Assembly: GCF_965232525.1 (NCBI RefSeq)
Contig: NZ_OZ246980.1
Span: forward strand, 2,480,001-2,544,000
Direction of reading: 5' to 3'
Length of the DNA: 64,000 nucleotides
Source of the DNA: Bauldia sp965232525
Lineage (GTDB): Bacteria; Pseudomonadota; Alphaproteobacteria; Rhizobiales; Kaistiaceae
Positions 46,955 to 56,156 of the stretch are shown one piece after another. Position numbers and translations under genes: made by a program. The notes under the pieces are model-generated. The model did no database searches. It saw only the letters and a program-made list of their open reading frames with translations, and had not been told where the DNA came from. The number at the start of each line of letters is the position of its first letter. The stretch's first letter is position 1.

Positions 46955-47650
46955 TCAGGTGTCGTAGCTGCGCTGCGGCTCCCAGTCGTCGGGGCGGCCG
47001 CTGGGGGTGAAGTCGAGCAAACCCCACACCGGCCAGATGACGTCGACGTGGCGCGGATGTTGGCCCGGGTCCCACGGCGCGAACAGAAGTTCGGCATTGT
47101 AGAAATGGCGGACGGTGCCATCCTTGCGGGTGAAGACGTTAAGCGCCGGCATCTGGCCACCGCTCTCGGTCTCACCGCCATAGTCGCGGTTGAAGGCGTT
47201 GCTGGCTGACGACAGCAGCCGCAGATGCGACCAGCCGCGCTCCTTGGCATAGGCGGCGATCCGCTCGATCGGCGACTTGGCGACGACCACGAAGCTGATC
47301 GGCTGGTTAACGTGCTGCGACGCGCCGTTCAGGGAATCGAGGACGGCGGTGCAGCTCGGGCAGGCGTTCTCCATCGCCGGGCCGTACATGAAGCTGTAAA
47401 CCGCCAGCGTGTCCTTATCGCCGAACAACGCCGATAGCGGCACCTGTCGAACGGAGCCGTCGCCGCCCAGTTCGTCGAAGACGTAGTCCTCGCGAACCGG
47501 CCCGCCCGGTGGCAGGTCGCGGCGCATGGCGGCGACCTTCTCGGTCTGGCGGCGGAGTTCGATCTCCGCTGCAAGCAGGGAATCGCGGGCAGCGCGATAG
47601 TCGGATGTTTCGTTCGGCAAACGGAATTGATGCAGGGACGATTCGCTCAT
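46955..47650 (-). CDS. DUF899 family thioredoxin-like protein
   Basis: This 231-residue protein belongs to DUF899, a thioredoxin-fold family. FDELGGDGSVRQVPLSALFGDKDTLAVYSFMYGP and a CPSCTAVLD motif (CxxC) are present, and the conserved VDVIWPVWGLLDFTPSGR closes it. A thiol-redox role is plausible but not shown. Confidence 0.85.
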   Translation of the reverse strand: MSESSLHQFRLPNETSDYRAARDSLLAAEIELRRQTEKVAAMRRDLPPGGPVREDYVFDELGGDGSVRQVPLSALFGDKDTLAVYSFMYGPAMENACPSCTAVLDSLNGASQHVNQPISFVVVAKSPIERIAAYAKERGWSHLRLLSSASNAFNRDYGGETESGGQMPALNVFTRKDGTVRHFYNAELLFAPWDPGQHPRHVDVIWPVWGLLDFTPSGRPDDWEPQRSYDT

Positions 47651-47744
47651 CGGGACGATCTCCAGGGAAGCTGAGATTGCCGAGAGGATAGCGGCTCGTT
47701 TTTCATTTTACAATACGGTTAAATAAAGAAACCACCGCCGCTCA

Positions 47745-49577
47745 TCAGGGATCGACACCGATATAGCCGCCGGACTGTCGCGCCCACAGCCGCGCATAAA
47801 GGCCGTCGCGGGCGAGCAGAGTCGCGTGGGTTCCCTCTTCGACGATGCGGCCGCCATCGAGGACGGCGATCCGATCCATCCGGGCGATGGTCGACAGGCG
47901 ATGGGCGATGGCAATGACGGTTTTGCCTTCCATCACGCCATAGAGCGTGTCCTGGATCGCCGCCTCGATTTCGGAATCGAGCGCCGAGGTCGCCTCGTCG
48001 AGGATCAGGATCGGCGCATCCTTCAGGATGACCCGGGCAAGGGCGATCCGCTGGCGCTGGCCGCCGGAAAGCTGCACGCCGCGCTCGCCGACATGAGCGT
48101 CATAGCCGGTGCGTCCGGCGGAATCGCGCAGTGTGGTGATGAAGGTGTGCGCCTCCGCCTTGCGCGCGGCGGCTTCAATGTCATCTTGCGAAACGCCGGT
48201 GCGGCCGAAGGCGATGTTGTCGCGCACCGAACGGTGAAGCAGCGAGGCGTCCTGAGCCACCATGCCGATCTGGCGGCGCAGGCTGTCCTGGGTGGTCGTG
48301 GCGATGTCCTGGCCGTCGATGGCAATCGTCCCCGTTTCCAGATCGAAGAAGCGGAGGATCAGGTTGACCAGCGTCGATTTCCCTGCGCCGGAAGGTCCGA
48401 CCAGGCCGACCCGTTCGCCGGCGGCGATGTCGAGGGAGACACGGTCGAGACCGCCGGCGCCCTTGCCGTAGTGGTGCCCGACGTCACAGACGGCAATCGC
48501 ACCGCCAGTGATCACCAGCGGTCGGGCGTCGGGCGCGTCGATGATGTCGATCGGCTGCGCCACCGTCTTCAGCGCCTCGCTCAGACTGCCGAGCCATCCG
48601 AACAGAGACGACACGCCGTCCATCAGCCACTCGGCCATGGCGGTGATGCGGAAACTCAAAGCGACCGCGACGGCGATAAGGCCGAGCGGCGCGGCGCCGG
48701 CCCGCCACAGCATCAGGGCGGTGCCCACCAGCCCGAGGATCAACAGGCTGCCGAGAAGAACCATGCCGACATTGATGACGACCTCGATCCGCTGGAGGCC
48801 GATGAAGGTCGACCGGGTCGCGGTCAGCGCCGCTCGGCTTTCGCGATCCTCGTGGGTGCGGTCGGCGAAGAGCTTGATGGTGGCGATGTTGGCATAGGTG
48901 TCGACCAGCATGCCGGTCAGCGCCGACAGGGCACCCTGGAAGCGCTCCGACTGATGCTGAAACCGCGGCACGGCGTAGGCCATCAGTCCGAAGTAAAGGG
49001 CAAGCCAGGCAACAAGTGGCAGGACCAGCCGGGCATCGACCGAGGCCATCAGCCAGATCGAACCGACGATGTAGACCAGGACATAGGAGAGCCCGTGCAG
49101 AACGCTATAGACCGCGCCCGCGCCCGCGCTGCCATTTTCGCGGACGCGGGTGGCGATGCGGCCGGCGAGGTCCTTCTGGAACCAGCCGACCGACTGGCGC
49201 AGGACATGGCGATGGGCTCGCCAGCGGATCAGGGCGACCGCGTTGGGGCGGAAAGCGATGTCATCGAGGCTTTCGCGGAAGAACGGCACCGACGGCCGGA
49301 GGATCAGCACGATCGCGGCGACGAGGATGAGTTCAGTCCCGTGGTCGGTCCAAAGCTCTTCCGGCGACGTTGCCGCCAGCAGGTCGATCAGCCGGCCGGC
49401 ATAACCGATCAGCCATACCTCGAGGGCCGCGCTGACAATGGTGAGCGCGACGCTCGCCCCGATCACCAACCGGAAGGGACGCAGATAACCGACCAGGAAC
49501 CGCCAGACGCCCGGCGCGGGCGTGCGGTCCGCATAGGACTGGAACGGATCGACGAGATTCTCGAAGAAACGAAACAT
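47745..49577 (-). CDS. ABC exporter, fused membrane and ATPase domains
   Basis: This 610-residue type IV exporter half has six helices at about 30-320 and an ATPase at about 360-600 with GPSGAGKST, LSGGQRQRIALARV and ILILDEATSALD, plus the switch AHRLST. It probably works as a homodimer exporting lipids or drugs. The start is ATG 49577 with GGAGGG upstream, not 49589. There are no HlyD/TolC partners nearby, so it is unlikely to be the type I exporter for the RTX proteins. Confidence 0.92.
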   Translation of the reverse strand: MFRFFENLVDPFQSYADRTPAPGVWRFLVGYLRPFRLVIGASVALTIVSAALEVWLIGYAGRLIDLLAATSPEELWTDHGTELILVAAIVLILRPSVPFFRESLDDIAFRPNAVALIRWRAHRHVLRQSVGWFQKDLAGRIATRVRENGSAGAGAVYSVLHGLSYVLVYIVGSIWLMASVDARLVLPLVAWLALYFGLMAYAVPRFQHQSERFQGALSALTGMLVDTYANIATIKLFADRTHEDRESRAALTATRSTFIGLQRIEVVINVGMVLLGSLLILGLVGTALMLWRAGAAPLGLIAVAVALSFRITAMAEWLMDGVSSLFGWLGSLSEALKTVAQPIDIIDAPDARPLVITGGAIAVCDVGHHYGKGAGGLDRVSLDIAAGERVGLVGPSGAGKSTLVNLILRFFDLETGTIAIDGQDIATTTQDSLRRQIGMVAQDASLLHRSVRDNIAFGRTGVSQDDIEAAARKAEAHTFITTLRDSAGRTGYDAHVGERGVQLSGGQRQRIALARVILKDAPILILDEATSALDSEIEAAIQDTLYGVMEGKTVIAIAHRLSTIARMDRIAVLDGGRIVEEGTHATLLARDGLYARLWARQSGGYIGVDP

Positions 49578-49778
49578 GACGCCCTCCATGGGGCTCGGAG
49601 ACAGATCATTCGATGAGGTTCGGGCAGTCGGCCCGATACGGCGCCGCTGCTCAGCGTTGCTGGTGGCTGCCGCTTAAGTTCATCGAATGGGTCTCCGTCA
49701 CGGTTCGTGGTCAGGTTTCTAGCCGCTCCCGTTGCGCCTGTCATCCCCTCCGTCGACCGGCGGGTGGGCAGAACCGGT
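49578..49778. other. Intergenic region between ABC exporter and Anbu
   Basis: These 201 bp separate two minus-strand genes. No hairpin terminator was seen. The exporter promoter is presumably here. Confidence 0.4.
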
Positions 49779-50534
49779 TCAGTCGGATGGCTGCTGTTCG
49801 TAAGGCGGGCGCGGGATCGACTGATGGGCCGCGCGCAACGCCGACGACCAGCGCTCGCGGAGATCATGGAAGTAGGGCTCGTCCTCGGTGATTCGATAGG
49901 TGAGGTCGGTGCGGATGGCGTCGCGCCGGATCACCGCGAGGTCAATCGGCAGGCCAACCGAGAGATTCGAGCGGATGGTCGAATCCATCGAGATCAGGCC
50001 GAGCTTGAGCGCATCTTCCAGCGCCGTGCGATCGGTGATCGAGCGGTCGAGGATCGGCTTGCCGTATTTGTGCTCGCCGATCTGCAGGTAGGGGGTGTCG
50101 GTGGTCGCCTCGATAAAATTGCCGGCGGAGTAGATCATGAACAAGCGCAGCCGGCCGCCAGCGACCTGGCCGCCGAGCAACATGGTGACGTCGAACGCAC
50201 CGGACTGGGCCTGCTCGGCCGAAAAACCGCCGACCTGGTGGACCTGTCGGATCGCCCGGCCGACGAGCTGAGCGGCCTTGAACATGCTGGGCGAGGTGGC
50301 GAGCCTTTCCGCTTCGCCGGATTCGGGATGGGGCAGCCCTTCGGTCAGCAGCGCCAGGGCCGACTGACTGACCGCGAGATTGCCGGCGGTCGCAAGCGCG
50401 AAGACGTGGTTGCCGGGCTCCTCGAACAGGTGGAGCTTCCGGAAGATGGAGATGTTGTCCACCCCGGCATTGGTACGCGTGTCGGCGATCATCACCAGGC
50501 CGTCGCGCACCAGAATTCCAACGCAATAGGTCAT
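49779..50534 (-). CDS. Anbu proteasome-homologue peptidase
   Basis: This 251-residue protein is an Ntn-hydrolase of the proteasome/HslV superfamily. Starting at ATG 50534, the sequence is MTYCVGILVRDGLVMIADTR, so removing Met exposes Thr2 as nucleophile, followed by the DTRTN and FRKLHLF (lysine) segments. With the three upstream genes it forms the known Anbu set. Anbu forms open helical rings and no cognate unfoldase is known; the substrate and biological role are unsettled. The longer frame to 50588 would bury the threonine. Confidence 0.92.
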   Translation of the reverse strand: MTYCVGILVRDGLVMIADTRTNAGVDNISIFRKLHLFEEPGNHVFALATAGNLAVSQSALALLTEGLPHPESGEAERLATSPSMFKAAQLVGRAIRQVHQVGGFSAEQAQSGAFDVTMLLGGQVAGGRLRLFMIYSAGNFIEATTDTPYLQIGEHKYGKPILDRSITDRTALEDALKLGLISMDSTIRSNLSVGLPIDLAVIRRDAIRTDLTYRITEDEPYFHDLRERWSSALRAAHQSIPRPPYEQQPSD

Positions 50535-50602
50535 GGCCTCGTCCGATTCCCGTAAGGGGAGTCTGGCGGCAAGCGCGGTGTCTCGCAATCGTCAATCATG
50601 GA

Positions 50603-51427
50603 TCAGCCGGCCATGCGGGCCGATTCGGCGACGCGCACCGTGACGCTCAAGGACTCGTCACTGCCACCGTAACGGGCGCCGCGGACAGGCGCCGCACCGA
50701 GATAATCGAGGCCGACGGCGACGCGGACATACGCATCGGTCGCGCAGATGCCGTTGGCGGGGTCGAAGGCGACCCAGCCGAGATCGTCGACCAGGGCCTC
50801 ACCCCAGGCGTGACCGGCGTTCTGGTCGTCCCGCTCGTCGTGATGATAGAGGTAGCCGCTGACGTACCGGGCGGGGATTCCCAAATGGCGCGCAGCGGCC
50901 AGGAAGATATGGGTGAAGTCCTGACAAACCCCGTGACCGAGGTCGAACGCTTCGATCGCGCTGGTGCCGGTGTCGGTCAGGTCGACCTCGAAGCGCAACC
51001 GCTCGCGGATCGCCGCCATGATGGCGTGAAGGATGTCGATCTGGTTGGGGCCCGCATAGGCGGCGACGGTCTCGGCGAGGTCGCGAATGCGGGCGTTGGG
51101 TTTGGTCAGAGCGGTATCGCGGAGATAGACCTGCGCCGGCAGGCGCTCGACATGACCGCGAACGACGCCGTCGGTATCGCGGGTTTCGACTTCGCCGGTG
51201 GCGACGATGGACAGCCCGTCGAGGGGCCCGTCGACGGTGAAGGTGTGCAGCGTGTCACCGAACGGATCGAGAGTCGCTTCGAGCCGGCAATCCTGATCGA
51301 CATCGATCCGCCAGCGGATCACGAACTGGCCGTCATGGCCGCGCGGCGTCAGCCGCAGGACCTGAATCGCCCGCGTGGCGGGGGTGGCATAGCGGTAGAC
51401 CGTTTCGTGGTGGACACGTAGGCGCAT
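50603..51427 (-). CDS. Transglutaminase-like cysteine protease (Anbu operon)
   Basis: This 274-residue protein has a bacterial transglutaminase N-terminal domain (LRVHHETVYRYATPATRAIQVLRLTPR) and a catalytic core with Cys in GVCQDFTHIF, His in NAGHAWGEALV and Asp in FDPANG. It is the usual Anbu-operon peptidase/transglutaminase. It lies 10 bp after the alpha-E gene. Confidence 0.92.
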   Translation of the reverse strand: MRLRVHHETVYRYATPATRAIQVLRLTPRGHDGQFVIRWRIDVDQDCRLEATLDPFGDTLHTFTVDGPLDGLSIVATGEVETRDTDGVVRGHVERLPAQVYLRDTALTKPNARIRDLAETVAAYAGPNQIDILHAIMAAIRERLRFEVDLTDTGTSAIEAFDLGHGVCQDFTHIFLAAARHLGIPARYVSGYLYHHDERDDQNAGHAWGEALVDDLGWVAFDPANGICATDAYVRVAVGLDYLGAAPVRGARYGGSDESLSVTVRVAESARMAG

Positions 51428-51437
51428 TGGCGGCGGC

Positions 51438-52382
51438 TCAGGTCAGGTACTGCTCGGTGACGGTGTGGCCGAGGCGGGCGTTCTCGGCGATGAACTCGGT
51501 CAAAAACTCGTGCAGGCCCTTGTTCTGGAAAATCTCGGCAACCTCGGTGTTCTGCAGCCGCGTCCGCATCGACCGCACGGCCCGCTGCGCCGGACCCTGA
51601 CGGCCGTAGCGCAGGGACAACTCGTCGAGCAGCATGGTCAGGTTCTCATAGCAGCTCGCGATCGAGCGCGGCATCTCGTCGTTGAGCACCAGGAGATCGG
51701 CGATCAGCCAGGGCTTCAGGCTGTCGTGATAGACCCAGCGGTACGCAGTGAGGGCGGACACCGATCGCAGGATCGACGACCACTGGAAGTAGTCGAGGCC
51801 ACCGCCGACCTGCGCATCGCGCGGCAGCAGGACATGATACTTCACGTCGAGGATGCGCGCCGTGTTGTCGGCGCGTTCCAGATAAAGCCCGATCAGCAGG
51901 AACCAGTAGGCGTCGTGGCGGAGCATGGTCCGGTAGCCGGAGCCGTCGAAGCGCAGGCATGCTTCCTTTACGCTGCTGAGGAATCGGTTGAGGGTCGGGC
52001 GATCCATGCGAGCGTTGTTGTAGCGCTTCAGCTCGAGCCAGGCTTCATTGATCGCCTCCCACATCTCGGCGGTGATCGACGACCGCACGGCGCGCGCGTT
52101 GGCGCGGGCCGTGTCGAGGCAGTTCCTGATGCTCGACGGATTGTCGGTGTCGAAGGCGAGGAAGTCGATGACCGCTTGGCGGCCGATCGCGAGGTCGCGT
52201 TCGTTGAAGGCCTGAAGCGCGCCGGCTGCCGCGAGGGCCGGCTCCCATTCACTCGACTCGCCGGCAAGGGAATCCGGGACGGTGGCGAGCCGATCCGCGG
52301 CGTCGATGATCCGTGCGATGTTGTCGGCCCGCTCGACATAGCGGCCGAGCCAGAACAGGGTATCGGCCGTGCGGCTCAGCAT
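51438..52382 (-). CDS. Alpha-E domain protein (DUF403, Anbu operon)
   Basis: This 314-residue, all-helical protein starts MLSRTADTLFWLGRYVERADNIAR, the hallmark of the alpha-E family. A second copy of the ERADNTARILD motif lies near residue 180. It is always found with ATP-grasp and transglutaminase partners, and is thought to help peptide-like bond formation. Its function is not proven. Confidence 0.94.
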   Translation of the reverse strand: MLSRTADTLFWLGRYVERADNIARIIDAADRLATVPDSLAGESSEWEPALAAAGALQAFNERDLAIGRQAVIDFLAFDTDNPSSIRNCLDTARANARAVRSSITAEMWEAINEAWLELKRYNNARMDRPTLNRFLSSVKEACLRFDGSGYRTMLRHDAYWFLLIGLYLERADNTARILDVKYHVLLPRDAQVGGGLDYFQWSSILRSVSALTAYRWVYHDSLKPWLIADLLVLNDEMPRSIASCYENLTMLLDELSLRYGRQGPAQRAVRSMRTRLQNTEVAEIFQNKGLHEFLTEFIAENARLGHTVTEQYLT

Positions 52383-52419
52383 GGACCAACCGGCCCCGTT
52401 GATCGGTTGTTGCGCGGCA

Positions 52420-53838
52420 TCAATCGTCCAGCACCCAAGTATCCTTGGTGCCGCCGCCCTGGCTCGAGTTCACCACTAGCGATCCTTCCTTCAACGCGAC
52501 CCGGGTGAGCCCCCCGGGGACGATGCGGATGCGATCGCTGCCGGTCAGAACGAAGGGCCGCAGGTCGACATGGCGTGGCGCGATGCCGGCGTCGACATAG
52601 GTCGGGCAGGTCGACAGCGAAAGAGTTGGCTGGGCGATGAAGTTGTCGGGGTCATCGCGGATTTTGGCGGCGAAGAGATCGTGGGTGGCCTTATCGACGT
52701 TCGGGCCGATCATCATCCCGTAGCCACCGGACCCGGCGACCTCCTTGACTACCAGGTCCTTGAGGTTGTCGAGGACGTATGACCGTGCCTCCGCCTCGCG
52801 GCAGCGCCAGGTCGGCACGTTGTTGAGGATCGGCTCGGCGTCGAGGTAGAAGCGGACGATATCCGGCATGTAGGAGTACACCGCCTTGTCGTCGGCGATG
52901 CCAGTGCCGACCGCGTTGGCGAGCGTGATGTTGCCCGAGCGGTAGGCGTTCATCAGGCCGGGGACGCCAAGCACCGAGTCCGGTCGAAACGTCAGCGGAT
53001 CGAGGAAATCGTCGTCGAGGCGGCGATACAACACGTCCACGCGGCGCGGCCCTTCCGTCGTGCGCATAAACACGGCGTTGTGACGGACCAGCAGGTCGCG
53101 ACCCTCGACGAGTTCGATGCCGAGCTTGTCGGCGAGGAAGGAGTGTTCGTAATAGGCGCTGTTCAGCGATCCCGGGGTCAGCAGCGCAACGGTGGGTTCG
53201 GGTGACGCGGAGCGCGGAGCGACCGAAACCAGAGTGGCGAGGAGTTCCTCGGGATAGGTCTCCACCGGATCGACACGGTGTTCGGCGAAGAGGTCGGGAA
53301 AGACCCGCATCATCACTTCGCGATTTTCCAGCATGTAGGAGACGCCGGAGGGGGTGCGGGCGTTGTCCTCCAGCACGTAGAATTCGTCAGGTCCGGTCCG
53401 CACCAGGTCGATGCCGGCGATCTGGACGTAGATGTCGTGCGGCAAGGACAGGCCGACCATCTCCGGCCGGTAGTAGGGGTTACGGTAGATCAGATCGGCA
53501 GGGACGACGCCGGCGCGGATCACTTCACCGCGGCCGTAGATGTCGGCCAGGAACATGTTGAGCGCCTTGACCCGCTGCTCGAGGCCGGTGGCGAGCCGCT
53601 GCCACTCCGATCGGGTGAGAATGCGCGGAACGATGTCGAAGGGGATGATGCGCTCTTCGGCTTGTTCGTCATCATAGACGGCGAAGGTGATGCCGATGCG
53701 GCGAAAGAGCAGTTCCGCTTCCGCGCGCCTCAGAGAGAGCGAATCGGGCGGTGTGGAGTCGAGCCAGCGCTGGATGGCTTCATAGCCGGGCCGGGCAGAC
53801 CCGTCGGGCTGGTGCATTTCGTCGAAAATGACCGGCAT
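52420..53838 (-). CDS. Circularly permuted ATP-grasp protein (DUF404/DUF407, Anbu operon)
   Basis: This protein of about 472 residues belongs to the circularly permuted type 2 ATP-grasp family: ALNMFLADIYGRGEVIRAGVVP, EDNARTPSGVSYMLENR, and VVKEVAGSGGYGMMIGP (nucleotide-binding loop). ATP-grasp enzymes join a carboxylate to an amine via acyl phosphate. The start is ATG 53838 (MPVIFDEM), where homology begins. It heads the four-gene operon. Confidence 0.94.
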   Translation of the reverse strand: MPVIFDEMHQPDGSARPGYEAIQRWLDSTPPDSLSLRRAEAELLFRRIGITFAVYDDEQAEERIIPFDIVPRILTRSEWQRLATGLEQRVKALNMFLADIYGRGEVIRAGVVPADLIYRNPYYRPEMVGLSLPHDIYVQIAGIDLVRTGPDEFYVLEDNARTPSGVSYMLENREVMMRVFPDLFAEHRVDPVETYPEELLATLVSVAPRSASPEPTVALLTPGSLNSAYYEHSFLADKLGIELVEGRDLLVRHNAVFMRTTEGPRRVDVLYRRLDDDFLDPLTFRPDSVLGVPGLMNAYRSGNITLANAVGTGIADDKAVYSYMPDIVRFYLDAEPILNNVPTWRCREAEARSYVLDNLKDLVVKEVAGSGGYGMMIGPNVDKATHDLFAAKIRDDPDNFIAQPTLSLSTCPTYVDAGIAPRHVDLRPFVLTGSDRIRIVPGGLTRVALKEGSLVVNSSQGGGTKDTWVLDD

Positions 53839-54145
53839 GTTCCCCCGGTTGAGCGGCGACGAGCGCCCTTGCGTAGTTCGATATCCTAACCCGGTGCGGC
53901 ACCGGATGCACAACCCCGATGCAAGCAAAAACAACGCCAACTATTTGGCGCCACGAGGATTTGTGCTGCGCCCGTTTTGAGATTATGGATGAGGCCACAC
54001 CGTTCGCCTGTTTTCCTGTCCCGCGATGCCGTGTTTGGCGGCAGATCGGGTCCCCAAAAGCGTATGAGCGAGCCGGCCGCCGTTCCCGGTGGATCGGCCG
54101 GCTGCGCCGAATAATGAGAGAATGTGAGGAAGCCGAGGTTATCGC
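53839..54145. other. Divergent intergenic region, Anbu operon / oxidoreductase fusion
   Basis: These 307 bp must hold promoters for both directions. A short plus-strand frame (53919-54149) has no recognisable features, overlaps the fusion-gene start and is not called. On the minus strand TTGTGC and TAGGAT lie 19 bp apart, a weak promoter candidate. No terminator or clear dyad was seen. Confidence 0.4.
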
Positions 54146-56152
54146 ATGAACGATATAACCACAGTCGCCTGGGGGATCATCGGCCCGGGCTCGATCGCCC
54201 GCCAGTTCGCCGACAATCTGCCGGGTTCGCAGACCGGCCGACTGGCCGCGATCGCTACCCGCAATCCCAACCGACCGGGCCTGGCCGACGCCTTTCCCGG
54301 GGCGCGAATCCTCGACGGCTACGAGGCGATGATCGCCGATCCTGAGGTCGAAGCGATCTACATCGCGACACCGCACGTGTCGCACGCCGAGTGGGCGATC
54401 CGCGCCGCCGAAGCAGGCAAGCATGTGCTTTGCGAGAAACCGATCGCCGTATCGGCGGCGGAAGCCGAGGCGATGATCGTCGCCGCGCGCAAGGCGGGAA
54501 CCTTCCTGGCGGAAGCGTTCATGAACCGAGTCCATCCGCTCACCGAGCGGATCGTCGAGCTGCTCCGCGCTGGCGTGCTTGGCGAAATTCGAATGATCAA
54601 GGTGAGCTTCGGTTTTCGGATCGGCAATCCGGATCCGACCCATCGGCTGCTTGCCCATGACGCGGCCGGCGGTGCCGTGCTCGATGTCGGTTGCTACGTC
54701 GTCTCGCTGGCGCGACTGGTGGCTGGTGCGGCATCCGGCGCGCCGTTCGCCGATCCGGTCGAGGTTCGCGGCGTCGGGCATCTCGGCGCGACCGCCGTCG
54801 ACGAATGGGCAGCGGCGGTTCTGTGCTTCCCCGGCGATATCGTTGCCGAGGTTGCCGGCAGCATCACCGTTGCGCAGGACAATCAGCTCCGGGTGTTCGG
54901 CACGGAGGGATGGATGTCGGTCGACGAACCCTGGCTCGGCACCGGCCGCAAAGGCGGCAACAAGGACATTTTGATCAACAAACCCAACGGCAATGTCGAG
55001 CGCATCGTCGTCGACGAGCCACGCGCGCTCTACACGTTCGAGATCGATGCCGTCGGCCGTGCGATCCGTGAGGGGCGGACCGAGCTCGATCCACCGGGGG
55101 TCACCTGGGCGGATACGCTGGGCAACATGAAGACGCTCGATCGCTGGCGCAAAGAGATCGGGCTCACCTACGACTTCGAGAAACCGGGTCAGCGCCAGAC
55201 CAAGGTCGACGGCCGGTCGCTCGGCCAACCGCAGTCGCCGATGCCGCGGCGTTCGCTGAAAGGGCTCGACCGGCCGGCGTCGGTCATTGCCCTCGGCGGG
55301 GCCAATTTCTCCTCGTTCGCCCAGGCGGCCATCATCTGCGACGCGTTCTACGAGCGTGGTGGCAACGTCCTCGACAGCGCCTGGATTTACGGCGGTGGCT
55401 TGTGCGACGAACTGCTCGGCGCCTGGATGGCGTCGCGCGGCGTTCGCGACGATGTCGTCCTGATCGGCAAGGGCGCGCACGCACCGCTCACCTATCCGGA
55501 CATCATCGCCAAGCAGCTCGATCAGTCGCTGCAACGCCTGCAGACCGACACGATCGACGTCTATTTCATGCACCGCGACAACCTCGACATCCCGGTCGGC
55601 GAGTTCGTCGATGCGATGGACGCCGAAGTGAAGGCCGGCCGTATTCGCATCTATGGCGGCTCGAACTGGAGTCGCGAGCGGATGGACGAGGCGACCACGT
55701 ATGCCGAGCAGAACGGCCGACAGGCGCCTGGCGCTCTCTCTAACAACTTCTCGCTCGCCGAGATGATCAAGCCGGTCTGGCCAGGCGTCGTCTCCTCGTC
55801 GGACGACGCGTGGAAGGCGTGGCTACGTGCCCGGCAGATCCCGGATTTCGCCTGGTCGAGCCAGGCGCGGGGCTTCTTCACCGACCGCGCGGCGCCGGAC
55901 AAGACGGATGACGCGGAACTCGCCGAGAGCTGGTACAGCGACAAGAACTTCGGGCGGCGGGAACGCGCGATCGCGCTCGGCGAGCGGCTGGGCAAGAGCC
56001 CCTTGCATGTAGCGCTCGCCTATTGCCTGGCGCAGGACTTTCCGGTCATCCCGCTGATCGGACCGCTGGCGCTTGGGGAGCTAGAGGATTCGCTCGAAGC
56101 GCTGGACATCAAACTCACGCCTGAAGACGTGCGCTGGCTGGAGGAGGGATAG
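54146..56152 (+). CDS. Fusion of Gfo/Idh/MocA dehydrogenase and aldo-keto reductase
   Basis: This 668-residue protein joins two NAD(P)-dependent oxidoreductases. Residues 1-345 are Gfo/Idh/MocA: GIIGPGSIARQF binds the cofactor and E97-K98-P99 is the catalytic EKP. A linker rich in Gln/Arg/Pro follows. Residues about 370-668 are an aldo-keto reductase with the complete tetrad D410, Y415, K442 and H476 (LDSAWIYGGG, GKGAH, FMHRDN). Both halves look functional. No stop or frameshift separates them. One possibility is a two-step oxidation and reduction of a sugar with cofactor recycling. The substrate is unknown. Confidence 0.9.
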   Translation: MNDITTVAWGIIGPGSIARQFADNLPGSQTGRLAAIATRNPNRPGLADAFPGARILDGYEAMIADPEVEAIYIATPHVSHAEWAIRAAEAGKHVLCEKPIAVSAAEAEAMIVAARKAGTFLAEAFMNRVHPLTERIVELLRAGVLGEIRMIKVSFGFRIGNPDPTHRLLAHDAAGGAVLDVGCYVVSLARLVAGAASGAPFADPVEVRGVGHLGATAVDEWAAAVLCFPGDIVAEVAGSITVAQDNQLRVFGTEGWMSVDEPWLGTGRKGGNKDILINKPNGNVERIVVDEPRALYTFEIDAVGRAIREGRTELDPPGVTWADTLGNMKTLDRWRKEIGLTYDFEKPGQRQTKVDGRSLGQPQSPMPRRSLKGLDRPASVIALGGANFSSFAQAAIICDAFYERGGNVLDSAWIYGGGLCDELLGAWMASRGVRDDVVLIGKGAHAPLTYPDIIAKQLDQSLQRLQTDTIDVYFMHRDNLDIPVGEFVDAMDAEVKAGRIRIYGGSNWSRERMDEATTYAEQNGRQAPGALSNNFSLAEMIKPVWPGVVSSSDDAWKAWLRARQIPDFAWSSQARGFFTDRAAPDKTDDAELAESWYSDKNFGRRERAIALGERLGKSPLHVALAYCLAQDFPVIPLIGPLALGELEDSLEALDIKLTPEDVRWLEEG

Positions 56153-56156
56153 GCCG

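Noticed and set aside
47745..49577. ABC exporter as the type I secretion ATPase for the RTX proteins
   Set aside because: There is no HlyD-type adaptor or TolC gene nearby and no N-terminal C39-like domain; it is about 17 kb from the nearest RTX gene.
47826..49616. Plus-strand frame of 596 codons opposite the ABC exporter
   Set aside because: It is an antisense shadow caused by high GC at third positions; the exporter reading is clear.
53919..54149. 76-codon plus-strand frame before the oxidoreductase fusion
   Set aside because: No family features, Arg-rich composition, and it runs into the fusion-gene start.
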